Assembly (NCBI RefSeq): GCF_014837175.1
Contig: NZ_JACYFR010000001.1
Span: 124,001-188,000 of the forward strand
Origin: Cellulomonas sp. JH27-2
Lineage (GTDB): Bacteria > Actinomycetota > Actinomycetes > Actinomycetales > Cellulomonadaceae
Reading direction: 5' to 3'
Length of the DNA stretch: 64,000 nt
A program made the translations under genes and the position numbers. Positions 54,575 to 62,960 of this stretch are shown here, in pieces; positions within the stretch are counted from its first letter, which is position 1, and each line of letters begins with the position of its first letter. The notes below the pieces were generated by a model. That model did no database searches. It was given only the letters and a program-made list of their open reading frames with translations, and had not been told where the DNA came from.

Positions 54575-55045
54575 ATGAGGGGCATGACAATGCAGCTGGC
54601 TCAGGTTCGCGACTCTTGGGCTGCCCTCGACGCGCGAGACACTGAATCTGCGACCTTCAGGCCTCTGATCGATAGTCGGACCGGGTACGTCCGATACGAC
54701 GTGGGTGCAAACGACGACGCCGATGCCGCGGACAGCCTCGTCATCATCGATCGTGCGCGGATCGCCGACGGCTGGCGTGGACAGGGAGGCATTGGACGCA
54801 TCCTCATCGAGCAAGCGATATCCCTCGTCGCCGACCCCGCCGGCCTGTGTCTGGTTGCGTTGAAAGCTCACCCCTACCTCGACGAGACGGAGGAGGAGGA
54901 GGCAACGCCCGAAGCCGTGGCATCGACGGAGCAAACCTGGGCCTCGATGGGCTTCACGCGCGTCGAGGACCGAAAGCTCTTCGTCCGCAGCACCGCCAAG
55001 AAGAACCTCTTTGGTGACGTCGCGAAGCGGCTCGGTCTGCCCTGA
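54575..55045 (+). CDS. GNAT-like hypothetical protein
   Basis: This protein of up to 156 aa has an acetyltransferase-like motif A region (GWRGQGGIGRILIEQAISLVAD) followed by LVALKAHPYLD and WASMGFTRVEDRKLFVR, as in GNAT folds, where RGQGGIGR would hold the CoA pyrophosphate. It may be a decayed or N-terminally shortened GNAT. ATG codons at 54575, 54584 and 54590 are possible; only the last has a ribosome site (GAGGGG). The reading remains open upstream and similar-looking sequence continues in another frame, so a frameshift is possible. Confidence 0.55.
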   Translation: MRGMTMQLAQVRDSWAALDARDTESATFRPLIDSRTGYVRYDVGANDDADAADSLVIIDRARIADGWRGQGGIGRILIEQAISLVADPAGLCLVALKAHPYLDETEEEEATPEAVASTEQTWASMGFTRVEDRKLFVRSTAKKNLFGDVAKRLGLP

Positions 55046-55176
55046 CCCCGCGATGGGCGCCCTGCTCGCAAGGTGCTTGGCCTCGAGCTCCGGCAGTGCG
55101 CCGGACGCCGGACAGATCATCGCGGCGCGGCCAAGACACACTCGAAGATCAGCCGGCATCTCGGCTCCGCGTGTCC

Positions 55177-55599
55177 ATGGCGTCCACTACCGTGTACGGC
55201 GTGACCGCTCCGTTCCCGCCTGGCTGCCCGCCCGAGGAGGCGATCGAAGTGGACCGGTCGTTCTACCGGCTGGCCGAGAAGCGCCTGGCGGTGGGTGCCG
55301 CGACCGGTCCAAACTCCTGGCTGAGGCCCTACGAGACCCCGGGCTCCCCACTACTCGGGCGGTCAGACCTGCCGGAAGCGCATGGCCTTTCGGTAATCGG
55401 CGACATGGCCGAACTCACGCGGGCTCGGGACATGAGTCCGTGGATGGCGAAGAAGTCGGTCGCAGAAGTCCGCGTGACGCCACAGAGCGGCCGTGTGCAG
55501 CACACGCCCTCCCGCGCTTGGCGCTCTCACCACGACTGGTGGACCGACCCCCACGACCTCGTGCCCTTGGCGCTGGTCGTCGAAGCGGCCCGGTACTGA
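55177..55599 (+). CDS. Unrecognised 140-aa protein, first gene of a two-gene cassette
   Basis: This is a soluble, mixed-composition protein with no known motif. It starts MASTTVYGVTAPFPPGCPPE, contains RSFYRLAEKRLAVGAA, and ends in a Trp/His-rich stretch (AWRSHHDWWTDPHDL). It stands one base before the next gene (TGA, then A, then ATG), so the two form an operon. The AT content rises across the pair, suggesting transfer. The start codon choice is based on the first Met; there is no clear ribosome site. Confidence 0.5.
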   Translation: MASTTVYGVTAPFPPGCPPEEAIEVDRSFYRLAEKRLAVGAATGPNSWLRPYETPGSPLLGRSDLPEAHGLSVIGDMAELTRARDMSPWMAKKSVAEVRVTPQSGRVQHTPSRAWRSHHDWWTDPHDLVPLALVVEAARY

Positions 55600-55600
55600 A

Positions 55601-56881
55601 ATGCTGTACATCGACGATCTGCCGGGCGGCCCGTTCGACATGTTCGAGACGTACGTCGAGTACGACGGACCGAAGACCTTCGCACTGTCGAGCTCATTTC
55701 TGCCGATCCTCTACTTCGTCAACGCCGTGGACGAAGTAGAGGAATCGGGCGCGATCGTCGCCGTCGCGGTGGCCGTCGACAGGCAGCGGTTCAACGCGGT
55801 ACGCGCTGGAGTCGTGACGTTCCGGGACGCGTTCCTCGAGGCGTCAGACACGCACCTCTACACCTTCGAGTGGCTGCCGGAACTGGACGACTCGGGCGTT
55901 CCTCACCGATTTTCACGAGCGCGTCCTGCGATTTTGATTCCCGACCATTGGCTTCCGGCGGCGCATGCGCGTCTCGACATCGCAACGAACACGGTCGATG
56001 AGTTTCAGGAGCGCAATCTCCTCGCACTATCTGCAGCCCAGCATCAGACGCTGTTTGCCTTAGAAGTTGAAGCGCCGGGGCTTAATGTCACGGCCTTCCC
56101 AGCGCGAAACTCTGGACATCTTCAGATCGCCACGCATGGAGTTTTCGACGCGCTAGCGCGCGAAGTGGCACCCGGTAGTGACGTAATTCGCGACCTCTAC
56201 CCGGCTGTGCTTGACCTTCAAGCCGCGTCGTTCGTGATCGTAATGGGCGTAGAAATGCGCGCAGCGATGCTGGAGCCGGTTGAGACCTCAGGGCAAATCG
56301 TGGACGGCCTCTCCGACCTCGTCGACTCTGTGGGGTCGGACGACTCGTCGAGCTTCATTTCGACGATGCATCAACATTCACAGCGAGCCCGCAATAGGTT
56401 CCGTGATCTCCTCGAGTCAATTGCGCCGGTGAACAGCGGCCTCGCCGTGACCACAGCGAAGCCGGGCGCCGAATCGACGCGGAAGGCCGTGGCAAGTTCG
56501 TCGCAGGTAAAGTTGGCCATCCAGGCGCTCGACGACGAACAGCCCGAAATCGAGATGATCGAGGTCACGCGAGGCGTTCTGATGGGCCTCGTTATACGGC
56601 TCCGCCGGTTCGAGATCGTCGACCTTGCCACCGGCGTGCGGTACAAGGGCAGGATGACGGAAGAGGCCGTCCAGCAAGCAAACGGCTTCAGTGTCGGCGA
56701 CGAGAGCTTCGTTGCGGCAACCATTAGGGCGGAGGTGGAGTTCGCCTCGCGCGACGAGACGGCTGGGGCGAAGTACTGGCTCCAAAGCATTGCTCAGACT
56801 GGCGAGACCGTCTCCGCCGACGATGAGAGGGACGCCTTTGGTGCTGACGTCGAACGCGGTAGTTCCACTGACGGCTTCTAG
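55601..56881 (+). CDS. DUF6575-like protein, second gene of the cassette
   Basis: This 426-aa soluble protein has an N-terminal domain (about 1-90: FETYVEYDGPKTFALSS, then VRAGVVTFRDAFLEAS) resembling the DUF6575 pattern ('YDGP...R.G...RDAFL'), found next to uncharacterised genes. The central and C-terminal parts (about 150-426) are unlike anything I recognise, but contain regular helices (RNRFRDLLESIAP) and a beta-rich C-terminus. Codon and base use is more AT-rich than in flanking genes. It is followed by IS remnants. Function unknown; a defence or conflict role is possible from the setting only. Confidence 0.6.
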   Translation: MLYIDDLPGGPFDMFETYVEYDGPKTFALSSSFLPILYFVNAVDEVEESGAIVAVAVAVDRQRFNAVRAGVVTFRDAFLEASDTHLYTFEWLPELDDSGVPHRFSRARPAILIPDHWLPAAHARLDIATNTVDEFQERNLLALSAAQHQTLFALEVEAPGLNVTAFPARNSGHLQIATHGVFDALAREVAPGSDVIRDLYPAVLDLQAASFVIVMGVEMRAAMLEPVETSGQIVDGLSDLVDSVGSDDSSSFISTMHQHSQRARNRFRDLLESIAPVNSGLAVTTAKPGAESTRKAVASSSQVKLAIQALDDEQPEIEMIEVTRGVLMGLVIRLRRFEIVDLATGVRYKGRMTEEAVQQANGFSVGDESFVAATIRAEVEFASRDETAGAKYWLQSIAQTGETVSADDERDAFGADVERGSSTDGF

Positions 56882-56889
56882 GGCCCACG

Positions 56890-57005
56890 TTGCGGCCCGG
56901 TCGACAGCTCGGCCGTGCGGTGTCGACGATCAGTCGGGAGGTGGCTCGTGCCGGTGGCCGGGAGAAGTACTCGGCGTGGGGCGCCCACGAACACGGGCGT
57001 TGTCC
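56890..57005 (+). pseudogene. IS30-family transposase N-terminal fragment
   Basis: A frame from a TTG reads LGRAVSTISREVARAGGREKYSAW, the helix-turn-helix region typical of IS30 transposases. The similarity ends within about 40 codons and the rest of the transposase is missing, so this is a remnant. Ends of the element are not visible. Confidence 0.7.
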
Positions 57006-57012
57006 GACGTGG

Positions 57013-57229
57013 TCACGCCGGGTGCGTGGCCGTCGTCGATGTCGGCTTGGCGGACCCACAGCCGCACCGACTCCGTGCCCTAGCCGAGCTGACTCGCGAC
57101 CCGATGAACGGTGCCGCGCTCGGTGCCCAGCTCGGCCCGCAGCGTGCGGACCATCCGGACCGCTGCATCCTTCTCCTTCTACAAGTACCGACGCGTGGCC
57201 GGCTTGCCCTGCGACAGATCCTTCGGCAT
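57013..57229 (-). pseudogene. IS3-family OrfA fragment with two in-frame stops
   Basis: From the ATG at 57229 the minus strand reads MPKDLSQGKPATRRYL, then a TAG, then KEKDAAVRMVRTLRAELG, then after VHRVASQLG a second TAG, then GTESVRLWVRQADIDDGHAPG. This is an IS3-group OrfA (helix-turn-helix with KEKDAAVRMVRTL) inactivated by two stops. OrfB is absent. Confidence 0.78.
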
Positions 57230-57583
57230 GGCTCCATCCTCGTTTCCAGGGTCAAGAGCCTCCAAGCACCCCAGGGCGGTTCAGACAGCGCCCGCGCTGT
57301 GCCAAACAATCGTCCTCACGTTCGCGGGGGCGGTCTAGGCCTAGGAAGCCGGGCCGTCCTGGGCTCCGGCGCGGGCTGGTGCGCTTCGTTCCGTGTTCAG
57401 GGAAGTCGCCGCAGGGCGTTCGAGTTGCCCGCGGTGACCGACCTCGGGCGCTATTGGCACGGTACGTCACTCGTTCGGGTGAAGAGGGAGAGCGCTCCCT
57501 CGACGTCTCGTATGTCCGACCTGTACTGATTGTTGCGGCGACTCGGTCGATGACGGGCGAGCACCGCGACGCAGGGGGCTGGC
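57230..57583. other. 354-bp gap before the RHS gene
   Basis: No gene or RNA recognised. It holds a 10-bp palindrome, CTAGGCCTAG, at 57335-57344 and the leader of the RHS gene, with CAGGGGGC before its ATG. It may contain further IS debris. Confidence 0.4.
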
Positions 57584-60500
57584 ATGCGCGGTCGTTGGGG
57601 TTTTGTTGCTGGAGTCAGTGCTGCCGCGTTGATCGCGGCGGGGTCGACGGCGGCCGCGGCTGCGCCGGCGACGCCAACAGGATTGACGTTCGAGCGGTCA
57701 GTGTCGAACAAGCCGGTCTTGGCGGCCACAATCACCGACCCCGACGGCGGGGCCGTGGCGGGGCGGTTCTACGCCCGCCGCGCCGGGTCCTCCACGTGGA
57801 ACCTGATCGACGGCACGGACGTCAGCGTGACCTCGGGTCAGGTCGCCCGGGCTACCTTGCCGGCGTTGCCCGCGGGCGCGGTTGTCGAGTGGCAGGTCAA
57901 GGGGTGCGACTCGGGGACGTGTTCGGCGCTGACGTCGCTGACATCGAGCACGGTGAACCCGATGGTCGGTGCCGGGCCGCGCAAGAACCAGACGGCCATT
58001 CCGTTCACGGTCGGGAACCGGGTACAGGCGAAGGTCGACGTCGGCACAGGCAACCTGACCGTGAGCGGTACGGGCCTGAGCGTCGGCGGCGTTCAGGGCG
58101 ACCTTCCGATCTCCCTGGTCTACAACTCCCTGTCGGTGGGTGCCAGCGTCCCGCAGGCGTCGACCTCCAGCCCGACCGGGTACGGGTGGACGCTCAGCGT
58201 TGCGGCGCGGCTGCAGTCGGCCTCAGACGGCTCTGTCATCTACTGGGCAGGATCCGGTGTCTCTGGGACGTTCCTTCCTGCCTCGGGTGGGTCGTTCACG
58301 CCGCCGCCGGGGATGACCGCGGACCTGGCCACGGTCAGCGGAGGTGGCTGGACGCTAACCGACCACAGCTCGCAGCAGAAGCTCACGTTCGACTCGAGCG
58401 GCAAACTGAAGAAGATCGAGGACCGCAACGGCAACACCAACACCCTGTCGTACGACCCGTACAGCACCGACCACTTGACCAAGATCAGCGCCACCCGCGG
58501 TGGCAGCGGCCTGGACGTGTCGGTGACCTGGTACTCCAACCGTGTCATCACCCTCACCCAGGGGTCAGGCTCCAGTGCCCGCAGCGTGCAGCTCGGGTTC
58601 GGCGCCGGTGACCTGACCGGCATCATGGACGCGCTGACGCGTACGACGGCCTTCACCTACACCGGCCACCAGCTGACCAAGATCGTGGCGCCCGGCGGTG
58701 TGGAGACGCGGTTCACCTACGACTCCCGCAACCGAGTGACGTCCGTACAGCAGGTCAACGCCTCGGCTGGATCACCGGGTGACTCCTGGACCCGCCTGGC
58801 CTACACCTCCGACACCCAGACCCTGGTCTCCGATGGTGCCCAAGAGCAGACCGGCTCCCCAACCTCAGGGCCGCACACCACCTACACGCTGACCTCCGAC
58901 CAGTCCGGGCGCGTGTCGAAGGCAGTCGACGCGCAGAATCGCGAACGGTCGTCGACGTTCACGGCGAACGTCGACCCGGCCACGCAGACCCTGGGGTCCG
59001 GCAGTTCGTCGCAGACCACCACGTACACCTACGGGGCGAACGGCGGTGAGTCCCTGACCAACGTCGCCTCGCAGTCCGGGGCTGAGTCCGACTTGGCCTA
59101 CGGGTACACCGACGCGGTGGGCAAGTACCTGCCGTCCTCGACGACGAACGACGCCGGCAAGTCCACCACCTACACCTACAACGGCTCCGGCAATGCGCTG
59201 TCCTCTCAGGACGCCCTGGCTGCGACAGCCAGTCTGACGTTCAACAGCGACGGCACGGTGGCCACCGCGACCGCACCGGGGAACGGGACCAACAAGACCA
59301 GTTACGGGTACAACACCACCAAGCAGCTGACGTCGATCACCCCGGTCACCGGCGCCGGGCTCGGCTCGAAGGCCATGACCTACGACGGCAACGGACGGCT
59401 GGCCACCTCCACCAACGGTCGCGGCATCACCACCACCTACACGTACGACAAGAACGACCGCGCTACCGGCATCGACTACTCCGGCACCACGCCCAACCCC
59501 GACGTGTCGTTCACCTACGACACCGCTGGACGCCTGGCCACGCGCGTCGACGCAGCTGGGACCACAACGTTCGGGTATGACGCGATGGGCCGGCTCACCT
59601 CACGGGTTAACACCGCCGACAACGTCACGCTCACCTACGGGTACGACAAGGCCTCCCGCATCGCCTCGGTGACCGACACTCGCGGCACCACCACCTACGG
59701 CTACGACACCGCCGGTGCCCTGACCTCGATGGTCTACAAGTTCGGTGGCAGCACCGCGCGCACGCTATTCGCCGTCGATGACAAGGGTCGACGCACTGAC
59801 ACGTGGATGAACGCCAACGTCACCCACACCACCTGGATCGCCCACTCGCACACCGACTACACCAGCTCCGGGCGCGTCGCGCGCGTCTGGGGTGAACGCG
59901 GATCCAGCGCACCCGTGCGCGTCGTCGACGTCACGTACTGCTACCAGGCATCCTCGACCGCCCCGACGTGCGGGTCGTCGACGACGAACGACCGATCCTT
60001 CATCCAGTGGTCCAAGGACAACGTCACCGGGCAGGTCACGAACTACACCTACGACGACGCCTCCCGACTCACCGGCGCCAACGTCAGTGCCGGTACCGAC
60101 CGCGACGGCAACGCGATCGCCGCGGTGAACTACACCTACGGGTACGACTCGCGCGGCAACCGCACCACCGCAACCAAGGCCATCAGCGGCGGGTCGACCA
60201 CGACCCAGACGCGCACCTTCAACGCAGCTAACCAGACCACCAGCAGCGGGTTCGCCTACGACGGGGCCGGCAACCAGACCACCGACCCCAACGCCGGCAC
60301 CGTCGCCTACACGGCCGGCGACCAGGTCTCCTCCGTCACCCGCTCGGGCACCACGTACAACTACACGTACGCCGGCACCAGCAACAACGAGCTCATCTCG
60401 CAGACCACGCCCGGCTCCATCACCTACGGGTACACCTATGGCCGCCAGAGCGAAGTCGGCAAGCCCGTCATCGAGCAGATCCGCCGCGGCTCAGCCACCG

Positions 60501-61150
60501 CCTACCTTGAGAACGACAACTACGGTACCCCCGTCATGCTCCGTAGCTCCGCCGGCGTCGAATGCCTCTACATCTACGACGCAGTCGGTTCCCCGCTCGG
60601 CCTGATCACCTCCAACAACACCACCGCGTTCGTCTACAACTTCGACCCCTTCGGGGTGGCCGACCTCGTCGAAGACGGCGGCGGCAACGGGCCCCCTCAG
60701 ACCCCGTTCCTGTTCACCGGCGGCCTCAACGACCGCACCACCGGCTGGACCCTCAACGGCGCCCGCTACTACAACGCAAGTGAAGGGCGCTGGACGCAGC
60801 AAGACACCCTTGACACCCCTCTAGATCCCTCCAACGCTAACCGTTACGCCTACGCTGCCAACAACCCGGTCAACTACGTGGACCCTCAAGGACGAGGCTG
60901 GTGGACGGTCGGGACAGAGATCGTCAAGCTGATTGGAGATTTCGACACGCTCGCTGGCATGCAGGATCTCGTCAACGCTGACAGCAATGGTGAGATCACA
61001 GATGCCGCAGGTTCCTTGTTCGCCAGTATCACGGTGACCGGTCTTTGTTACACAGGCGCAGCACTACTGGGCTTCAGCACCGGCGGTCCCGGCTTCGCGA
61101 GCGCTCTAGTATGCGAGGGGGCAGGTGCGGCCGCGGGGGCTGCGTACTAG
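57584..61150 (+). CDS. Secreted RHS/YD-repeat protein
   Basis: This 1188-aa protein has a signal peptide (about 1-28, AAAAAP), an Ig-like N-terminal part, a stretch (about 145-230) with VTLYNSL-type beta features, then many YD repeats (YTYDDASRLTGANVS, GYDKASRIASVTDTRG, YGYDTAGALTS). The conserved RHS core ends at RYYNASEGRWTQQDTLDTP and NPVNYVDPQGRG (to about residue 1103). The remaining 85 residues are variable: an acidic part then two hydrophobic stretches rich in Gly/Ala, ending AAAGAAY. Polymorphic RHS proteins carry toxins in that position; this tip is too short and hydrophobic to name. Two tiny membrane-protein genes follow. Confidence 0.85.
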   Translation: MRGRWGFVAGVSAAALIAAGSTAAAAAPATPTGLTFERSVSNKPVLAATITDPDGGAVAGRFYARRAGSSTWNLIDGTDVSVTSGQVARATLPALPAGAVVEWQVKGCDSGTCSALTSLTSSTVNPMVGAGPRKNQTAIPFTVGNRVQAKVDVGTGNLTVSGTGLSVGGVQGDLPISLVYNSLSVGASVPQASTSSPTGYGWTLSVAARLQSASDGSVIYWAGSGVSGTFLPASGGSFTPPPGMTADLATVSGGGWTLTDHSSQQKLTFDSSGKLKKIEDRNGNTNTLSYDPYSTDHLTKISATRGGSGLDVSVTWYSNRVITLTQGSGSSARSVQLGFGAGDLTGIMDALTRTTAFTYTGHQLTKIVAPGGVETRFTYDSRNRVTSVQQVNASAGSPGDSWTRLAYTSDTQTLVSDGAQEQTGSPTSGPHTTYTLTSDQSGRVSKAVDAQNRERSSTFTANVDPATQTLGSGSSSQTTTYTYGANGGESLTNVASQSGAESDLAYGYTDAVGKYLPSSTTNDAGKSTTYTYNGSGNALSSQDALAATASLTFNSDGTVATATAPGNGTNKTSYGYNTTKQLTSITPVTGAGLGSKAMTYDGNGRLATSTNGRGITTTYTYDKNDRATGIDYSGTTPNPDVSFTYDTAGRLATRVDAAGTTTFGYDAMGRLTSRVNTADNVTLTYGYDKASRIASVTDTRGTTTYGYDTAGALTSMVYKFGGSTARTLFAVDDKGRRTDTWMNANVTHTTWIAHSHTDYTSSGRVARVWGERGSSAPVRVVDVTYCYQASSTAPTCGSSTTNDRSFIQWSKDNVTGQVTNYTYDDASRLTGANVSAGTDRDGNAIAAVNYTYGYDSRGNRTTATKAISGGSTTTQTRTFNAANQTTSSGFAYDGAGNQTTDPNAGTVAYTAGDQVSSVTRSGTTYNYTYAGTSNNELISQTTPGSITYGYTYGRQSEVGKPVIEQIRRGSATAYLENDNYGTPVMLRSSAGVECLYIYDAVGSPLGLITSNNTTAFVYNFDPFGVADLVEDGGGNGPPQTPFLFTGGLNDRTTGWTLNGARYYNASEGRWTQQDTLDTPLDPSNANRYAYAANNPVNYVDPQGRGWWTVGTEIVKLIGDFDTLAGMQDLVNADSNGEITDAAGSLFASITVTGLCYTGAALLGFSTGGPGFASALVCEGAGAAAGAAY

Positions 61151-61163
61151 TGGAGGGAGCAAC

Positions 61164-61364
61164 GTGCGTGCGATGAGGCAGTCAACGAAGTACGCCGTGA
61201 TCGGCTCAGTCAGCCTTGTCGTTGCGCTCGTCATTCTGTCCGTGATCCCCGCGGATGCACGGACCCGAAGCGGCATTCCACTCTCCATCGTGGGGTGGGT
61301 GCTCGCGGGAAACGCGGTGGGCTGCTTCATCGCCGCGGCCGCGCAGCGATCTCGCGGCAAGTGA
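61164..61364 (+). CDS. Small two-helix membrane protein, possible RHS immunity protein
   Basis: This 66-aa protein starts at GTG (VRAMRQSTK) with GGAGG seven bases upstream. It has two hydrophobic stretches (YAVIGSVSLVVALVILSVI and IVGWVLAGNAVGCFIAAAA) and a basic tail (RSRGK). It lies 13 bp after the RHS gene and is probably cotranscribed. Position suggests immunity against the RHS tip; there is no sequence match to prove it. Confidence 0.6.
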   Translation: MRAMRQSTKYAVIGSVSLVVALVILSVIPADARTRSGIPLSIVGWVLAGNAVGCFIAAAAQRSRGK

Positions 61365-61378
61365 ATGCGGAGGTACTC

Positions 61379-61468
61379 ATGGATTCATCACCGGCCTGGC
61401 TAATCGCGCTGGCGGTGGTAGCGGTCACCGCGTTGATTGTAATTCGCGCCCGCCACGGCCGAAAATGA
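61379..61468 (+). CDS. 29-aa single-helix membrane peptide
   Basis: An ATG at 61379 with GGAGGT six bases upstream opens 29 codons: MDSSPAWLIALAVVAVTALI, then a basic tail VIRARHGRK. The strong ribosome site, the hydrophobic helix with basic tail and the 14-bp distance from the previous stop argue that it is translated. Similar short hydrophobic peptides act as membrane toxins or small regulators; its function is unknown. Confidence 0.55.
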   Translation: MDSSPAWLIALAVVAVTALIVIRARHGRK

Positions 61469-61591
61469 CACGGTCTATGAGTTGGACCTTTCGTACGCCG
61501 CCACTCCGATTATTTGCACGGATCCCGCCGGTGCTGGCGTAGGTGGGTGCATACTCTCGGCGTCCCTCGACCCGCTCGCCCGACCTGATCC

Positions 61592-61720
61592 CTCATCGGG
61601 GATCGAAAGATCAACCCGGGCAAGGTCTTCGACCTGACCCTGCCGCTCGCAGACATCGCCGAGGGATACCGGGCCATGGACCAACGCCGCGCCACCACGG
61701 TGTCGCTTCTCGCCACCTAG
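61592..61720 (+). pseudogene. C-terminal fragment of a zinc-dependent alcohol dehydrogenase
   Basis: The frame reads LIGDRKINPGKVFDLTLPLADIAEGYRAMDQRRATTVSLL and TAG, the usual ending of MDR-family alcohol dehydrogenases (KVFDLTLPLxxIAEGYRAMDxR). The catalytic and NAD-binding parts are missing. The rest of the 61469-61904 gap shows no gene that I can support. Confidence 0.7.
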
Positions 61721-61904
61721 CGGGCCCCGACGCAGCACAGCAGGACACCCCTGGAGACGAACAAGTCGGACCAAGTCGCGTCAGATCGACAGGTCGCGGA
61801 TGGCGCCGAGCCAGCGACGCGGACAGCTCCTCAGGCACACGAAAGCGCGGCCGCCGCCCGTGCGCCGGGATCGGCTCCAGGGCACCGCCGGGTTGCCGAG
61901 GGTG

Positions 61905-62042
61905 TCATACGGAGGAGTGAACTCTGCCTGCACCGGCTGCGACCAGGCGGTGGTACATACCGACGTCGCGCGGGTCGCGCAGCCAGGCGTCAGCGGTCTC
62001 TGCGACGCGCTCGGCCAACGCCTGTTCAGCATCCTCGCCCAC
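61905..62042 (-). CDS. Short hypothetical protein, perhaps a truncated gene start
   Basis: A GTG at 62042 has AGGAGG six bases upstream and opens a 45-codon frame: VGEDAEQALAERVAETADAW, then LRDPRDVGMYHRLVAAGAGR and a stop. The sequence looks like the helical N-terminus of a larger protein; possible continuation lies in another frame downstream, so a frameshift is likely. Not recognised. Confidence 0.45.
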   Translation of the reverse strand: MGEDAEQALAERVAETADAWLRDPRDVGMYHRLVAAGAGRVHSSV

Positions 62043-62309
62043 GGTGTCCTCCTGCCGGGTGAGCGAAGCGCCACCCGGGCATGAGGAGGGGACTACACCA
62101 GCGGTGCGGTCGCTTGGTCGTCGGTGCTCCTTTGGTACCGGCCTCGTTCGCGTATGCGTTGACGCGCTGCGTTCGCACGGCTCACTCGCTTCAGGTTGCT
62201 GGAGCCATAGTGTCGCCACCGGGTGCCAAGAGATGTCAACGCCTCGTCCGCCTCGCTCGAAATGTGCGGGCGGACCGATCGCCATGAGTGCGAAGCTGTA
62301 CAGCAACGT

Positions 62310-62960
62310 CTACGAATCGAAGCCCGCTGACCGCACCAGCAGCAGAGGATCGCTGGGATCGACGGGCTTGAAGCAGCCATAGCGGCGGTATGCCACGAGC
62401 AGCGAGGTAGACGCTGCGCGAGTCGCCACGCTCGCCTCTGGCGGGATCACGCCGGCCGCGTAATGGGCAGCCGCGATCAGCGCAGACTGACGGCCGCCGC
62501 GCGCAGCCAGCAAGTCGATGACGTACTGCGCGCCGTGCGTCTCGCGGCGCCTCAGCTGCGCCCCGGCACCCGGTCGCCGGGCGATGACCACCGCGCCGGG
62601 GACGAAGAGCGCGAACGAGGCGAGGACGACCCAGGTGCCGCTCAACCGGTGGCCGGAGAGACCAGATACGACGTCGATGGCCACGATCATGGCCACGTAG
62701 CTCGCGCCCAGGACGATCAACCGTCGGAACTGCCCGAGCACTGCGGGCCCCGCTCGCCGGACGACGACGACGGCCCGGCGCTGCACGTGCCGGGCGCCGG
62801 GCTCGACGAGGGCGATGAGGATCCACAGCGGCGTCGTCAAGATCGCCTCGAAGTGGGTGTCGGTGAACGCGCGGGCCAACGTCCATCCCACGCCTGGGGC
62901 GTCGCGCACACGAACCGGCGTCATTGCCGTCGAACTCGGCACGGGAGTCGAATCCGTCAC
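62310..62960 (-). CDS. Membrane protein coupled to the nuclease-like gene
   Basis: This 216-aa protein has an N-terminal soluble part, a hydrophobic segment near 43-55 (LTTPLWILIALVEPG), two stronger segments (about 80-100, LIVLGASYVAMIVAIDVV, and about 110-130, TWVVLASFALFVPGAVVIA), and a cytoplasmic C-terminal helical part of about 85 residues. The GTG start overlaps the stop of the upstream gene as GTGA, so translation is coupled. Not recognised; the coupling suggests that it works with the PD-(D/E)XK-like protein. Confidence 0.6.
   Translation of the reverse strand: MTDSTPVPSSTAMTPVRVRDAPGVGWTLARAFTDTHFEAILTTPLWILIALVEPGARHVQRRAVVVVRRAGPAVLGQFRRLIVLGASYVAMIVAIDVVSGLSGHRLSGTWVVLASFALFVPGAVVIARRPGAGAQLRRRETHGAQYVIDLLAARGGRQSALIAAAHYAAGVIPPEASVATRAASTSLLVAYRRYGCFKPVDPSDPLLLVRSAGFDS

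Noticed and set aside
62093..62380. Minus-strand frame ending RWRHYGSSNLKRVSRANAARQ
   Set aside because: It has no ribosome site or recognised domain, and overlaps the better-supported 62310-62960 gene; could be a remnant but unsupported.
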